DNA of 64,000 nt from JADGRB01 sp036267635 (GCA_036267635.1 DATAVR010000143.1:6008-70007), one strand, 5' to 3'; counted from the first letter of the stretch, positions 32,060-40,444 are shown. Made by a program: numbers and translations. Notes: generated from the sequence alone by a model not told the origin.

Positions 32060-33001
32060 CTAGTTTCCGCGCCCGAGGCCGCGCGCGCCGGTACTTATAC
32101 TAAGAATCGCCAGGCCGGTGGAGGTGACGCGCATCCCGAAAACCCGCGCCGATTCTGGATCGGAAAAGAAGGCGATGCCGACATCCCCGCCCCCGGCCCC
32201 CGATGGCTTGGCGGCGCCCCCGAGCTCGCGGGCCAGCGCGGCCGCCGCCGCGAGCGCCGGGGTGACGATCGGGAGATCGGCGTCGCGTCCCAGCGCGGCG
32301 AGCGCCTGGTGGGCGTCGTCAACCGCCTGCAGCAGCGCCGCGGCGTCGCCCGCCTCGTAGCCACGCAGGAAAGCGTCGGCCGCGCAGCGAACGTCGCGCA
32401 GGCGACGCGCGTGCGCCCCGGGATCGCGCGCCGCCAGCCGCTCGACGGCGGCGACGTGACCGACGGTCGCGCTGGGCGTTCCGGTCGACAGGACGACCGG
32501 CGTGACGGTCGCGGGCGAGACCAGGGCGCGCATGGTCGGCGGGCCGACCTCCGGGCGGGTGTAGGCGAGGACGCCGCCCAGGACCGCCGCCGCGACGTCG
32601 GCGCCCGAGCCGCGCCCCCCCTGCGCGGCCCGGTGCGCGCGGTCGGCCAGCATGAAGATCAACCACCGCTCCGCCTCGACGTCGAAGCCGGCGGCCTCCA
32701 GCAGCGCGCCCACCGCCGCCGCCGCCACCGCCGCGCTCGAGCCCAGCCCCAGCTTGCGCCCCTCTTCCGAGAGCGACGCGCTGTCGACCTCGGGCGCGCC
32801 GTCGGGGAGCGAGGCGCCGGTCGCCTGACAGTGGGCGCGCACGGCGGCGATCGCTTCGGCGACCACCGGCGACGACGGCGCCCCGCCCGGCACGAAGCGC
32901 GCGACGACGCGGCGATCGACGGCGGCCACCACCGCGGTGCCGCCGTGGAGCACGCCGTACTCGCCGGCGAAGAAGAGCTTGCCCGCCGCCGAGACGGTCA
33001 C
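32060..33001 (-). CDS. mvaK2: Phosphomevalonate kinase (GHMP family)
   Basis: A 313-residue GHMP kinase that adds the second phosphate to make 5-diphosphomevalonate. GHMP motif 1 is AGKLFFAGEYGVLHGG, the ATP-binding motif 2 is LGLGSSAAVAAAAVG, and motif 3 is AKPSGAGGGDVGIAF, all typical of the ERG8-type enzyme. The start GTG 33001 overlaps the upstream decarboxylase stop as GTGA; the longer open frame upstream is a shadow. Its order in the operon, between decarboxylase and reductase genes, and the presence of both other GHMP enzymes decide the assignment. Confidence 0.9.
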   Translation of the reverse strand: MTVSAAGKLFFAGEYGVLHGGTAVVAAVDRRVVARFVPGGAPSSPVVAEAIAAVRAHCQATGASLPDGAPEVDSASLSEEGRKLGLGSSAAVAAAAVGALLEAAGFDVEAERWLIFMLADRAHRAAQGGRGSGADVAAAVLGGVLAYTRPEVGPPTMRALVSPATVTPVVLSTGTPSATVGHVAAVERLAARDPGAHARRLRDVRCAADAFLRGYEAGDAAALLQAVDDAHQALAALGRDADLPIVTPALAAAAALARELGGAAKPSGAGGGDVGIAFFSDPESARVFGMRVTSTGLAILSISTGARGLGRGN

Positions 33002-33984
33002 GCCTCCACCACCTGGGCGCCCGGCCCCGGCGCGGCGATCAGTGTCCGCAACACGCCCGGCACCTCGGCGAGCGCCGCCGCGATCGCCTCGGCGTCGCGC
33101 ACCCCGCACAGCACCTTGACGTGGGGCCCGGCGTCGATGGTGAAAAAGGCGGACGTCCCCGCGGCGCGCAGCGCCCACACGCGCGTCATCGCCCCGACCG
33201 TGGCCGGATTCCAGTAGAGGATGGGCGGATCGGCGGCCATGGCGCTGGCGTGCATGCGCAGCGCGCTCCGCTCGGCGACCGTGCCCAGCCCCGCCAGGTC
33301 ACGCGCGGCGATCGCCGCGCGCGCGGCGGCCAGATCGCCGTCGACGCCCCGGATCCAGCCCTCGTAGTAGGGCGACGTCCCCGCCGTGCGCCGCATCGCC
33401 GCCGTCGAGCCGAGCGCCTTCTCGCCGGCCGCGGTGACGGCCACGACCAGGCGCACGTCCCACCCGGCGCCCGCCGGCAGCGGGTGCGCCGCCGCGTCGT
33501 TGCCGTCGGCGCGCGCGCCGGGCGCCATCTCGACGAAGCCGCCGAAGATCGAGCGCGCCGCCGAGCCCGAGCCGAGCCGAGCCAGCACCGACAGCTCCGC
33601 CGGCGACAGATCGAGATTCGCCGCCCGCGCCGCCGCCACCGCCAGCGCCGCGAACCCCGACGCCGACGACGCCAGCCCCGCCGCGGTCGGGACGCTGTTG
33701 TCGGTGACGACCGTCGCCCGCGTGGCGATCCCGGCGCGGGCCCGCACCCGATCGAGAAACGCCGACGCCCGTGCGGCGACCTTCTCGACGGCCGGCGCGC
33801 CGTCGAGCGTGACCCGATCGCGCGTCCCGTCGCCGCCGTCGAAAGCGACGCGCGTGCGGGTGCCGAGCCGATCGAGCGTCAGCGACAAGCTGCCGGTGGC
33901 CGGCAGGTTGAGCGCCTCGTCGCGCTTCCCCCAGTACTTCACGAGCGCGATGTTGGTGCCCGCGATTGCGGTAGCCGAGGTCAT
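32998..33984 (-). CDS. mvaD: Diphosphomevalonate decarboxylase
   Basis: A 328-residue GHMP-family enzyme using ATP to convert 5-diphosphomevalonate to isopentenyl diphosphate and CO2. The start NIALVKYWGKRDEALNLPAT is the family signature and includes the substrate-binding Lys and Tyr. SVPTAAGLASSASGFAALAV is the ATP-binding loop, and SGSAARSIFGGFVEMAPG is the next conserved segment with the Arg that positions the substrate. Both ends overlap neighbours by four bases, which implies translational coupling. The length matches bacterial and yeast members. Confidence 0.95.
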   Translation of the reverse strand: MTSATAIAGTNIALVKYWGKRDEALNLPATGSLSLTLDRLGTRTRVAFDGGDGTRDRVTLDGAPAVEKVAARASAFLDRVRARAGIATRATVVTDNSVPTAAGLASSASGFAALAVAAARAANLDLSPAELSVLARLGSGSAARSIFGGFVEMAPGARADGNDAAAHPLPAGAGWDVRLVVAVTAAGEKALGSTAAMRRTAGTSPYYEGWIRGVDGDLAAARAAIAARDLAGLGTVAERSALRMHASAMAADPPILYWNPATVGAMTRVWALRAAGTSAFFTIDAGPHVKVLCGVRDAEAIAAALAEVPGVLRTLIAAPGPGAQVVEA

Positions 33985-34925
33985 GCGCCGGCTCCGGGCG
34001 CCGGCGCGGCGGCGATGTCGGCGAGAAATCCGTCGAAGCCGGCGGCGCGCCAGCGGGCGAGCACGTCGCGCGCGTGCCCCGGCGCGAGCGCGATCACCGC
34101 GCCGCCGCCGCCGGCGCCGGTGAGCTTGGCGCCGACCGCGCCGGCCGCCCGCGCGCCGTGCACCAGCGTCTCCAGCTCGGGCGAGGAGAGCCGCAGCGCC
34201 GCCAGCAGCCCATGCGCGGCGTCCATGATCCGCCCGAGGCCGTCGACGTCCCCCTTGGCGAGCGCGGCGGCCGCGTCGTCGGCCAGCCGCCCGAGCAGCG
34301 CCAGCACCTCGCCGGCGGCCGGCAACCGCTCGCGCAGCCGGCCGACGGCGGCGACCTGGGCTGCGGTGTCGCGTGGACGACCGGAGAGACCGACGCAGAT
34401 GGTGATCTTCTGCAGCACCGGCACGAGATGCCAGCCGGCCGCACGCGAGAATCTTCCGGTCAGGCCGCTTTTCGCCGCCGCCGCGTCGATCCCCGACGGG
34501 TTGCCGTGAAAGACCTCTTCCGCCTCGGTGACCGCCGCGTCGACGAGGTCGGTCGCATCGGCGCGGCCGATCGCCGCGGCCGCCGCGCGCGCGATGGCCG
34601 TCGCCAGCGCCGCCGAGCTCCCCAGCCCGGCGCGCGAGGGGATCCGGGCGTCGGCCTCGAAGTCGAGGCCCGGCGCCGCCACCCGCCGCACGATCGCCTC
34701 CAGCGCCCGCCCCACCGGCGTGCCGTCGCCGGCCGCCGCTTCCAGGTTCCAGGCCGGCACACGCAGATGCGCGCCGCCTGCCGCGCCGGCGCGCGCCTCG
34801 GCGGAGATCCCGGTCGAGATCGCCGCCGCCAGCGCCGCGTGCCCGTGCACGACCGCGTGCTCACCGACGAGGATCACCTTGCCGTGGCCGAAGCCGCGGC
34901 CGAGGACGCCATCGCCGGCGCTCAT
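33981..34925 (-). CDS. mvaK1: Mevalonate kinase
   Basis: A 314-residue GHMP kinase forming 5-phosphomevalonate. Motif 1 is GKVILVGEHAVVHGHAALAA, where EHAVVHG is the mevalonate-kinase form. Motif 2 is RAGLGSSAALATAIARA, an SGIDAAAAKSG segment follows with the catalytic Asp (PSGIDAAA), and motif 3 is AKLTGAGGGGAVIAL. It is second in the operon, with ATGA overlaps at both ends. Confidence 0.94.
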   Translation of the reverse strand: MSAGDGVLGRGFGHGKVILVGEHAVVHGHAALAAAISTGISAEARAGAAGGAHLRVPAWNLEAAAGDGTPVGRALEAIVRRVAAPGLDFEADARIPSRAGLGSSAALATAIARAAAAAIGRADATDLVDAAVTEAEEVFHGNPSGIDAAAAKSGLTGRFSRAAGWHLVPVLQKITICVGLSGRPRDTAAQVAAVGRLRERLPAAGEVLALLGRLADDAAAALAKGDVDGLGRIMDAAHGLLAALRLSSPELETLVHGARAAGAVGAKLTGAGGGGAVIALAPGHARDVLARWRAAGFDGFLADIAAAPAPGAGA

Positions 34926-35989
34926 CGCGGCCTCTGCGCCAGCCAGGCGCCGAGCTCACCGGTGATCACCCGGGGCGCTGTCGCCAGATCGCTCGCCCGC
35001 GCCACGCCGGTCAACAGAGCCGCCGCCCGCAGCCCGTCGATCACCTGCTTCAGATAGGCTTCGCCGCCGGCACGTCCCCCAGCCTGCACCGCGCGCAGCG
35101 CCGGCTGCGCCAGGCCGCCGACGCGCGCGCCGAGCGCCAGCGCCCGCGCCAGGTCGAGACCAGAACGAATTCCCCCCGAGGCGACGAGATCGACGCCCGC
35201 CGCCGGCAGCCCCTCTTCCGCCAGCCAGGCCACCGCGGCCGCGGTGGGGATCCCCCAGTCCCACAGCTCCTCGCCGCGCGCCTTCTCCGCGCCGACCGCC
35301 CGGTGCGACTCCACGGCGGTCCACGAGGTCCCGCCGCCGCCCGAGACGTCGATGGCGCGCACGCCGGCGGAGACGAGCCGACGGGCCACCGCCGGCGAGA
35401 TCCCGCAGCCGGTCTCCTTCACCATCACCGGCCGCCCCAGCTCCGCGACGACGCGCGCGATGGCGTCGAGCGCGCCGCGGAAGTCGCGATCGCCGCCCGG
35501 CTGCGCCATCTCCTGCGCTGGATTCAAATGAATGCAAAGCGCGTCGGCCTCCACGCGCGCCACCACCTCGCGCACCGCCGCCGTCGGCAGCGCCGCCAGC
35601 TGCACGGCCCCGAAGTTGGCGAACAGGTACACGTCCGGCGCCGCCTGACGAACCTGGTAGGTCGACGCCAGCTCGGGGTGCACCAGCATCGCGCGCTGGC
35701 TGCCGAGGCCAAACGGGATCCCCAGCGCGGCGGCGGCGGCGGCCAGCGCGCGGTTGATCTCGCCGGCCTCCGGCGTTCCGCCGGTCATCCCGGTCACCAT
35801 CAACGGCGCGCGAATGGCCCGTCCGAGCAGCGTCGTCCCGAGATCGACGTCGGCCGTCGCCCGCTCGGGCAGCGCGCAGTGCAGGAGCCGCACCTCCTCG
35901 AACAGCGTCGGACGGTGGAAATCCGCGGCGCCCGACGCCGCGATGGTCAGATGCTCGGCCTTGCGCTGACTGATACCGCCGTCCGCCAT
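34922..35989 (-). CDS. fni: Isopentenyl-diphosphate delta-isomerase, type 2 (FMN-dependent)
   Basis: A 355-residue FMN- and NADPH-dependent isomerase interconverting IPP and DMAPP. The start ISQRKAEHLTIA is the family N-terminus; residues about 50-90 have APLMVTGMTGGTPEAGEINR for FMN. The active-site block is ALCIHLNPAQEMAQPGGDRD, and VMVKETGCGISP, AIDVSGGGGTSWTAVE and ASGGIRSGLDLARALALGA complete the FMN barrel. GAGGGG ribosome site (reads GAGGGGCTGGC) precedes ATG 35989; an earlier in-frame start adds 40 unrelated residues. It is first in the mevalonate operon, so its promoter region drives all six genes. Confidence 0.95.
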   Translation of the reverse strand: MADGGISQRKAEHLTIAASGAADFHRPTLFEEVRLLHCALPERATADVDLGTTLLGRAIRAPLMVTGMTGGTPEAGEINRALAAAAAALGIPFGLGSQRAMLVHPELASTYQVRQAAPDVYLFANFGAVQLAALPTAAVREVVARVEADALCIHLNPAQEMAQPGGDRDFRGALDAIARVVAELGRPVMVKETGCGISPAVARRLVSAGVRAIDVSGGGGTSWTAVESHRAVGAEKARGEELWDWGIPTAAAVAWLAEEGLPAAGVDLVASGGIRSGLDLARALALGARVGGLAQPALRAVQAGGRAGGEAYLKQVIDGLRAAALLTGVARASDLATAPRVITGELGAWLAQRPR

Positions 35990-36015
35990 GCCAGCCCCTC
36001 GGTATAGAGCGCGAA

Positions 36016-36029
36016 TGCCGGGCCCGGCA
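36016..36029. promoter_or_regulatory. Perfect 14-bp palindrome upstream of the mevalonate operon
   Basis: TGCCGGGCCCGGCA is an exact palindrome 27 bases before the fni start codon and 86 bases before the divergent gene. On the minus strand TTGCCG overlapping it, with TATACC 18 bases later, could form promoter boxes, but the leader would then be only about six bases. Treat it as a candidate operator. Confidence 0.4.
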
Positions 36030-36114
36030 AGGGGGCGTCGCCTTTTTTCAAGATATGTTGAACGCAGCGCGCGAACGGCCGGGAACCTCCCCGCCCGGGC
36101 GATGTCCACTCCTC

Positions 36115-36609
36115 ATGCCGCTCACGCCGTCGAGATGGAACCTGTGGGGTCGAATGGCGCTGCCCCTGTTGGGTGCCGCCGCCTTCTTTGGGCCGTCGCT
36201 CGCCGCCTTCGCCACCTCGCGGCCGGTGGGCGAGATCGGGGCGGCGCCGCCGCCGATCCCCGTGATTCGCGTGCACCCATTCCTGGACGTTGGCGCCACC
36301 ACCTGCGGCTGGGACGCGCCGGTTCACGACGGCCCGCACGAACGAACGGGGGTGCTCTCTCCTTCGGGACCGGTCGACGCACGAATGCTGGTCGCCGCCA
36401 CCCGGTGTCTCCGAGCGTCGTCCGGCTTTCTCACTCTCTCGGTCTCCGTCGACGCGAAGGGGAAGGTCCGCGACGTCGAGGCCGACACGGGCGGAGACGA
36501 AGCTCTGGCCGACTGCGCGACGTCATTCGTCCGCGGCGGAGGGAGGTTCGAGACCCGCGGGCCGGGAACGCTCAAGATCGGCTACTACATGGGTCATCAC
36601 CGCCCGTAA
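36115..36609 (+). CDS. Secreted protein with TonB/AgmX-like C-terminus, unknown
   Basis: A 164-residue exported protein. From ATG 36115 residues 1-33 form a signal peptide (RWNLWGRMALPLLGAAAFF, ending SLAAFA). Residues about 95-160 (LSVSVDAKGKVRDVEADTGG then DCATSFVRGGGRFETRGPG) have the G-x-V beta layout and Cys spacing of the C-terminal domain seen in myxobacterial AgmX/PglI and TonB-like proteins. There are further Cys residues near 62 and 104, and disulfides are likely. Starts at 36055 and 36154 are alternatives. It is divergent from the mevalonate operon. Function unknown. Confidence 0.65.
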   Translation: MPLTPSRWNLWGRMALPLLGAAAFFGPSLAAFATSRPVGEIGAAPPPIPVIRVHPFLDVGATTCGWDAPVHDGPHERTGVLSPSGPVDARMLVAATRCLRASSGFLTLSVSVDAKGKVRDVEADTGGDEALADCATSFVRGGGRFETRGPGTLKIGYYMGHHRP

Positions 36610-36672
36610 CGGGCCGATTCGAGCCCACGCGATTTCTTGCCCTGACCTGAACGGGTGGATAGTATCGGGGCC

Positions 36673-38160
36673 ATGGACCTGTCGCTGACGGCGGTGGCGA
36701 TCGTCACGATCATCGGCGGCGGCGCGCTGGCAGGGTTGGCCTGGATGCTGGCGAGCGCGCGGGCACAGACGAGAGCCGAACGGTCGCTGCGCGAAGCGGA
36801 GACGCGGGCGAGCGCGGCGGCGGCGCGCGCGGAGGCGCTCGGCGACCAGGCACGCCAGGCAGAGGGTCGGGCCAATGGGCTCGAGGCGGCGTTGCGACAG
36901 GTCGAGAGCCAGCACGCGGTGGAGTCGGCGCGCGCCGAGGCGTTGGCGCGCAGCCTGGACGAGCAGCGCGCGCTGCTCGAGGCGGCGAAGGCGCAGCTCG
37001 GCGACACGTTTCAATCGCTGGCCGCGGAGGCGCTTCGCGCCAGCCAGGCCGACTTCCTGACGCTGGCGACCGAACGGTTCGGCGCCGTGCGGAAGGAGAC
37101 CTCGGCCGAGCTCGAGACACGCCAGGTCGCGCAGCAAAAGGCGATCGAAGGGATGGTCGGACCGGTCCGAGCGTCGCTGGAGAAGATGGACGCGCAGGTG
37201 CGGGCGATGGAGCTGGAACGCGGAACGGCCTACGGCGCCATCCGCGAGCAGATGCAGACCATCGCCGCGACGCAAGAGAAGCTGCGCGACGCGACCGGGA
37301 GCCTGGTGACCGCGTTGAAGGCGCCGGCCGTGCGCGGGCGCTGGGGGGAGATTCAGCTGCGCCGGGTGGTCGAGCTGGCCGGGATGCTGGAGCACTGCGA
37401 CTTCGAGGAGCAGGTCACCGTCGAGGGCGAGGAGGGACGCCTGCGCCCCGACATGGTGGTGAGGCTCCCGGGCGGACGCAACATCGTGGTCGACGCCAAG
37501 GCACCGCTCGGCGCCTATCTCGAGGCGCTCGAGACCAAGGACGACGAGGCGCGGAGCGCCAAGCTGCGGCAGCACGCGGCGCAGGTGCAGGCCCACATCC
37601 GCAAGCTGGCGGCGAAGAGCTACTGGGAGGGGTTCGTCGGCTCCACGGAGTTCGTGGTGATGTTCCTGCCGGGTGACTCCTTTTACAGCGTCGCGCTGGA
37701 GCAGATGCCGGGGCTCATCGAAGAGGGGGTGGCGCAGAAGGTGTTGCTGGCGACCCCGACGACGTTGCTCGGCCTCTTGCTCACCACGAGCTGCGGATGG
37801 CGCGAGGAGCGCCTGGCCGAAAACGCGCAGCGGATCAGCGACGAGGGGCGCGCGCTCCACCACCGGATCGCCACCGTGCTGGAGTACTTCGCCAGCCTCG
37901 GCAGCTCGCTCAACCAATCGGTCAAGCACTTCAACCAGGCGCTCGTCTCGTTCAACGGTCGGGTGACCGTTTCGGCGCGCCGTCTCGAAGAGCTCGACGC
38001 GCGCGGCAAGAAGGAGCTGGTCGAGATCGACGAGATCGACGTCCGCGCGGCCTCCGCCAAGCCACTCGAGCGAACCATCGAACGAACCGGCGAGCGCGCG
38101 CATGCGCTGCCGCAGACGTCGCTGGCGCTGGCGCTCGCCCCCAGCAACGACGGAACGTAG
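36673..38160 (+). CDS. rmuC: DNA recombination protein RmuC
   Basis: A 495-residue RmuC, thought to limit rearrangement between short inverted repeats through nuclease-like activity. An N-terminal TM helix (residues about 4-26) is followed by a long coiled coil (about 35-115, many ARAEAL repeats). The RmuC core is KAPAVRGRWGEIQLRRVVEL, then VVRLPGGRNIVVDAKAPLGA with the PD-(D/E)XK-like DAK, KSYWEGFVGSTEFVVMFLPG and LLATPTTLLGLLLTT. ATG 36673 is used; GTG 36655 is a possible earlier start. A phospholipase D-like gene follows five bases later. Confidence 0.93.
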   Translation: MDLSLTAVAIVTIIGGGALAGLAWMLASARAQTRAERSLREAETRASAAAARAEALGDQARQAEGRANGLEAALRQVESQHAVESARAEALARSLDEQRALLEAAKAQLGDTFQSLAAEALRASQADFLTLATERFGAVRKETSAELETRQVAQQKAIEGMVGPVRASLEKMDAQVRAMELERGTAYGAIREQMQTIAATQEKLRDATGSLVTALKAPAVRGRWGEIQLRRVVELAGMLEHCDFEEQVTVEGEEGRLRPDMVVRLPGGRNIVVDAKAPLGAYLEALETKDDEARSAKLRQHAAQVQAHIRKLAAKSYWEGFVGSTEFVVMFLPGDSFYSVALEQMPGLIEEGVAQKVLLATPTTLLGLLLTTSCGWREERLAENAQRISDEGRALHHRIATVLEYFASLGSSLNQSVKHFNQALVSFNGRVTVSARRLEELDARGKKELVEIDEIDVRAASAKPLERTIERTGERAHALPQTSLALALAPSNDGT

Positions 38161-38165
38161 CGCGG

Positions 38166-38798
38166 GTGGACTTCGTCGAGCCGGCGCGCGCCTTCACGCT
38201 CGAGCTGGTCGGTGGACGCGGACACTACGAGCGGGTCGTGCGCGCGACGATGGAGGCGAAGCGCAGCGTCTGGATCGCCACCGCCAACCTCAAGGAGCTG
38301 ATGGTCGAAGATCATCGGGCCGTCCCCGGACGCCGTCGCACGATGCGCACCGGCGCGCGTGCCGGCCGCGGCGCCTACCGCTCCATCCTCGACGTGTTCG
38401 ACGACCTGGCCGGGCGGGGGGTCGAGCTGCGGATTCTGCACGCCGGCCCGCCGTCGCGCGCGTTTCGGGAGGCGCTGGCGCGCAGCCCGCGGCTCGGGCG
38501 CACGCTCGTGCTGCGCGCCTGTCCACGCGTGCACTTCAAGACCGTGATCGTCGACGGCGCTTTCGTCTACGTCGGCAGCGCCAACTGGACCGGCGCGGGC
38601 CTCGGCGCCAAGGGGGCCGGACGGCGGAACTTCGAGCTCGGGTTCGCCGGCTCGGACGACGGCCTCCTCGACCGTGCGCAGGAGATGCTCGACCGGATAT
38701 GGCGCGGCGACGCCTGTCGCGGCTGCAAGCTCCGCGAGGTCTGCCCCGCCCCGCTCGACGGCGGCGCCGCGACCGCGCCCAAGCGTTCTTCGCGGTAA
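38166..38798 (+). CDS. Phospholipase D-like domain protein (single HKD motif)
   Basis: A 210-residue protein with one PLD-type catalytic motif, HFKTVIVDGAFVYVGSANWT, matching HxK(x)4D followed by GSxN. Residues about 20-45 (GHYERVVRATMEAKRSVWIA) form the usual N-terminal strand of such domains. Because one motif is present, an active enzyme would need a homodimer, as in Nuc and BfiI nucleases. A CRGCKLREVC cluster near residue 190 with three Cys residues could bind metal. It starts at GTG 38166, five bases after the rmuC stop, a context suggesting DNA processing. Confidence 0.8.
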   Translation: MDFVEPARAFTLELVGGRGHYERVVRATMEAKRSVWIATANLKELMVEDHRAVPGRRRTMRTGARAGRGAYRSILDVFDDLAGRGVELRILHAGPPSRAFREALARSPRLGRTLVLRACPRVHFKTVIVDGAFVYVGSANWTGAGLGAKGAGRRNFELGFAGSDDGLLDRAQEMLDRIWRGDACRGCKLREVCPAPLDGGAATAPKRSSR

Positions 38799-38842
38799 CC
38801 CCGCGGTCTTGCGGCCGAGATGGCCATGCTTAGCTTCGACCC

Positions 38843-39256
38843 GTGGCATCGCAGCAGGTGGGGAACGAGGAGCGGGAAGGGATCGTGAGCCTCCTCCGAG
38901 AGACGGTCGACGGCCTTCGCATTCTGATCGCCGATCACATCAAGCTCGCGCGGATCGAGATGGTGGCCGACGCCAAGACCTACGGGCGCAGCGTCGCCGT
39001 CTTGGCGGTGGCAGGCTTGGTGCTGGCGATCGGCTACGTCTTCGCCTTGATCGCCGCGGCGCTCGGCCTGGCCCGAATCTTGGGGGCGCCGGTGGCGTTC
39101 GGCGCCGTAGCGGCGCTGCATCTGGTGGTGGGCGGGATCGCCGTCGCCTGGTCGGTGGGGAAGATGCGGCGCACGCGCCTGATGCACGACACGGTGGTCG
39201 AGGCCAAAGGCAGCATCAGCGCGCTGGCGCGGCCGCTGCAGGGACGGGCCTCGTGA
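38843..39256 (+). CDS. Holin-X/DUF1469-type small membrane protein
   Basis: A 137-residue membrane protein of the 'phage holin superfamily' DUF1469 type. An N-terminal helix (LLRETVDGLRILIADHIKLA) is followed by two TM helices (about 50-75 and 85-105), with the conserved ARIEM before them. Despite the name, these genes are chromosomal and not tied to phage here; no lysin or phage gene is near. It starts a run of five small genes of the same kind. The GTG 38843 start follows a purine-rich stretch weakly. Confidence 0.8.
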   Translation: MASQQVGNEEREGIVSLLRETVDGLRILIADHIKLARIEMVADAKTYGRSVAVLAVAGLVLAIGYVFALIAAALGLARILGAPVAFGAVAALHLVVGGIAVAWSVGKMRRTRLMHDTVVEAKGSISALARPLQGRAS

Positions 39257-39498
39257 GCGGGCGCGAGCTCGCCGAGGGCGGCGCGGGTGTCCGGGCCGCG
39301 AATGGTGCTGACGACGCTTTGGCCCGCGCCGAGTCCGACGTCGAGCGGGCACGCGAGCGCGTGGCGTCCTCGATGCTGGCTCTTCGCGACGAGATGGTGC
39401 GCAAGACCGACTGGCGAAGCTGGATTCGGCGCCAGCCGACGGCGTTTTTCGGTGCCGCGATCGCGCTCGGCTTCTGGCTGGGATATCGGCGGCGCTGA
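39253..39498 (+). CDS. Small membrane protein, DUF3618-like
   Basis: An 81-residue protein. A polar helical region rich in Arg, Ala and Glu (ALARAESDVERARERVASSM) is followed by WRSWIRRQPTAFFGAAIALG and one TM helix, ending in a basic YRRR. This resembles DUF3618 proteins (helix, then one C-terminal TM). GTG 39253 overlaps the upstream stop as GTGA, so it is coupled to the holin-X-type gene. Function unknown. Confidence 0.7.
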   Translation: MSGRELAEGGAGVRAANGADDALARAESDVERARERVASSMLALRDEMVRKTDWRSWIRRQPTAFFGAAIALGFWLGYRRR

Positions 39499-39531
39499 CG
39501 ATCGCCACAAAACTGAACGCGGAGGACAACC

Positions 39532-39729
39532 ATGGAAATGGCGGAACAGATCGAATCGACCGTTCGAGAGGTCGGCGCCCGGGTGCGCCCGCAGCTGGAC
39601 GACGCCAAGCGGCGCCTCACCTCGCTCAACAGCAGCGTCACCGGCTACATCAAAGAGAACCCGGGTCGATGTCTGATCGGCGCGATCGCGATCGGGTTCC
39701 TGGTCGGCAAGATCGCGCGCCGGGCATGA
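39532..39729 (+). CDS. DUF883/YqjD-type small membrane protein
   Basis: A 65-residue protein: an amphipathic helix (ESTVREVGARVRPQLDDAK) then IKENPGRCLIGAIAIGFLVG with a glycine-rich TM helix. The ENP...G-G-LVG pattern is that of the DUF883/ElaB-YqjD proteins, which in E. coli anchor in the inner membrane and bind ribosomes in stationary phase. GCGGAGG provides a ribosome site. It overlaps the next gene's start as ATGA. Confidence 0.8.
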   Translation: MEMAEQIESTVREVGARVRPQLDDAKRRLTSLNSSVTGYIKENPGRCLIGAIAIGFLVGKIARRA

Positions 39730-40121
39730 GGCGGATGGTGGTCATGGAAACTCCAGAACAGCACCCCAGCAACGGCCACAGCACCGAGCATTGGGTGAAC
39801 GACTCGGCCCACAAGGCCTGGGATCGCACGCGCGGCGCCGTCTCCGAGCTGAAGCGCGCCGCCGCCATCGAGGAGCGTGTGAACCGGCACCCCTACGGGT
39901 CGGTCGCCGCCGCGCTGGGGATCGGGTACGTGCTGGGGGGCGGGATCTTCACGCCGCTCACCTCGCGGATCGTCGCGCTCGGGCTGCGCATCGGCGTCCG
40001 GCTGGCGGTCCTCCCGATGCTGAAGGACGAAATTTCTGTGCTCGCCGACGCGCTCGGCGGCGAGGGCGAAGGCAAGGGTCGGCGTGGCGGAAGGGCCGCG
40101 AAGCCGAGCGGCGAGCGTTAA
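39726..40121 (+). CDS. Small membrane-associated protein, unknown
   Basis: A 131-residue protein in the small membrane protein cluster. A polar N-terminal half (TEHWVNDSAHKAWDRTRGAV) with helix propensity is followed by RHPYGSVAAALGIGYVLGGG, one TM helix, and then an amphipathic LGLRIGVRLAVLPMLKDEI. The tail is Gly/Lys/Arg-rich. Starts at 39726 (coupled by ATGA to the previous stop), 39735 and 39744 are all possible. No named family is recognised; the Gly-rich TM links it to its neighbours. Confidence 0.7.
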   Translation: MRRMVVMETPEQHPSNGHSTEHWVNDSAHKAWDRTRGAVSELKRAAAIEERVNRHPYGSVAAALGIGYVLGGGIFTPLTSRIVALGLRIGVRLAVLPMLKDEISVLADALGGEGEGKGRRGGRAAKPSGER

Positions 40122-40139
40122 TTCCCAGGAGGACGAACG

Positions 40140-40421
40140 ATGAACTTCAAGGATCTGCGCAATCTCGACAAGGACGATCTGCTCGGGCTCATGGGGCTCG
40201 AGACGAAACACTCGACGGCCGGCTACCTGGCCGGCACGCTGGGGACGTTCGGCGTCGGGTTGCTGGTCGGCGCGGGGATCGCGCTGTTGCTCGCACCTAA
40301 GCCGGGGCATGAGCTGCGCGAGGACATCCGCGACAAGCTCCACCGCGCCCCCAAAGACGAGCCGCTCTCCTCGACCCTCGGGGGCAACGAGACGCTGGGC
40401 GGCGTCGGCAAGACCTACTGA
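40140..40421 (+). CDS. YtxH-like membrane protein
   Basis: A 93-residue YtxH-type general stress protein. An N-terminal acidic helix (FKDLRNLDKDDLLGLMGLET) is followed by the defining GVGLLVGAGIALLLAPKPGH with its TM helix and the APKPG turn, then a charged REDIRDKL helix. GGAGG (in CAGGAGG) lies upstream of ATG 40140. It is last in the small membrane protein cluster, followed by a GC-rich hairpin. Confidence 0.82.
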   Translation: MNFKDLRNLDKDDLLGLMGLETKHSTAGYLAGTLGTFGVGLLVGAGIALLLAPKPGHELREDIRDKLHRAPKDEPLSSTLGGNETLGGVGKTY

Positions 40422-40444
40422 CGAGACGACCGACCTGAGGGGTC

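Noticed and set aside
38843..39256. Phage holin, hence a prophage remnant
   Set aside because: The DUF1469 'holin' label is a family name only; no integrase, capsid, lysin or att-like repeats are nearby and the context is chromosomal.
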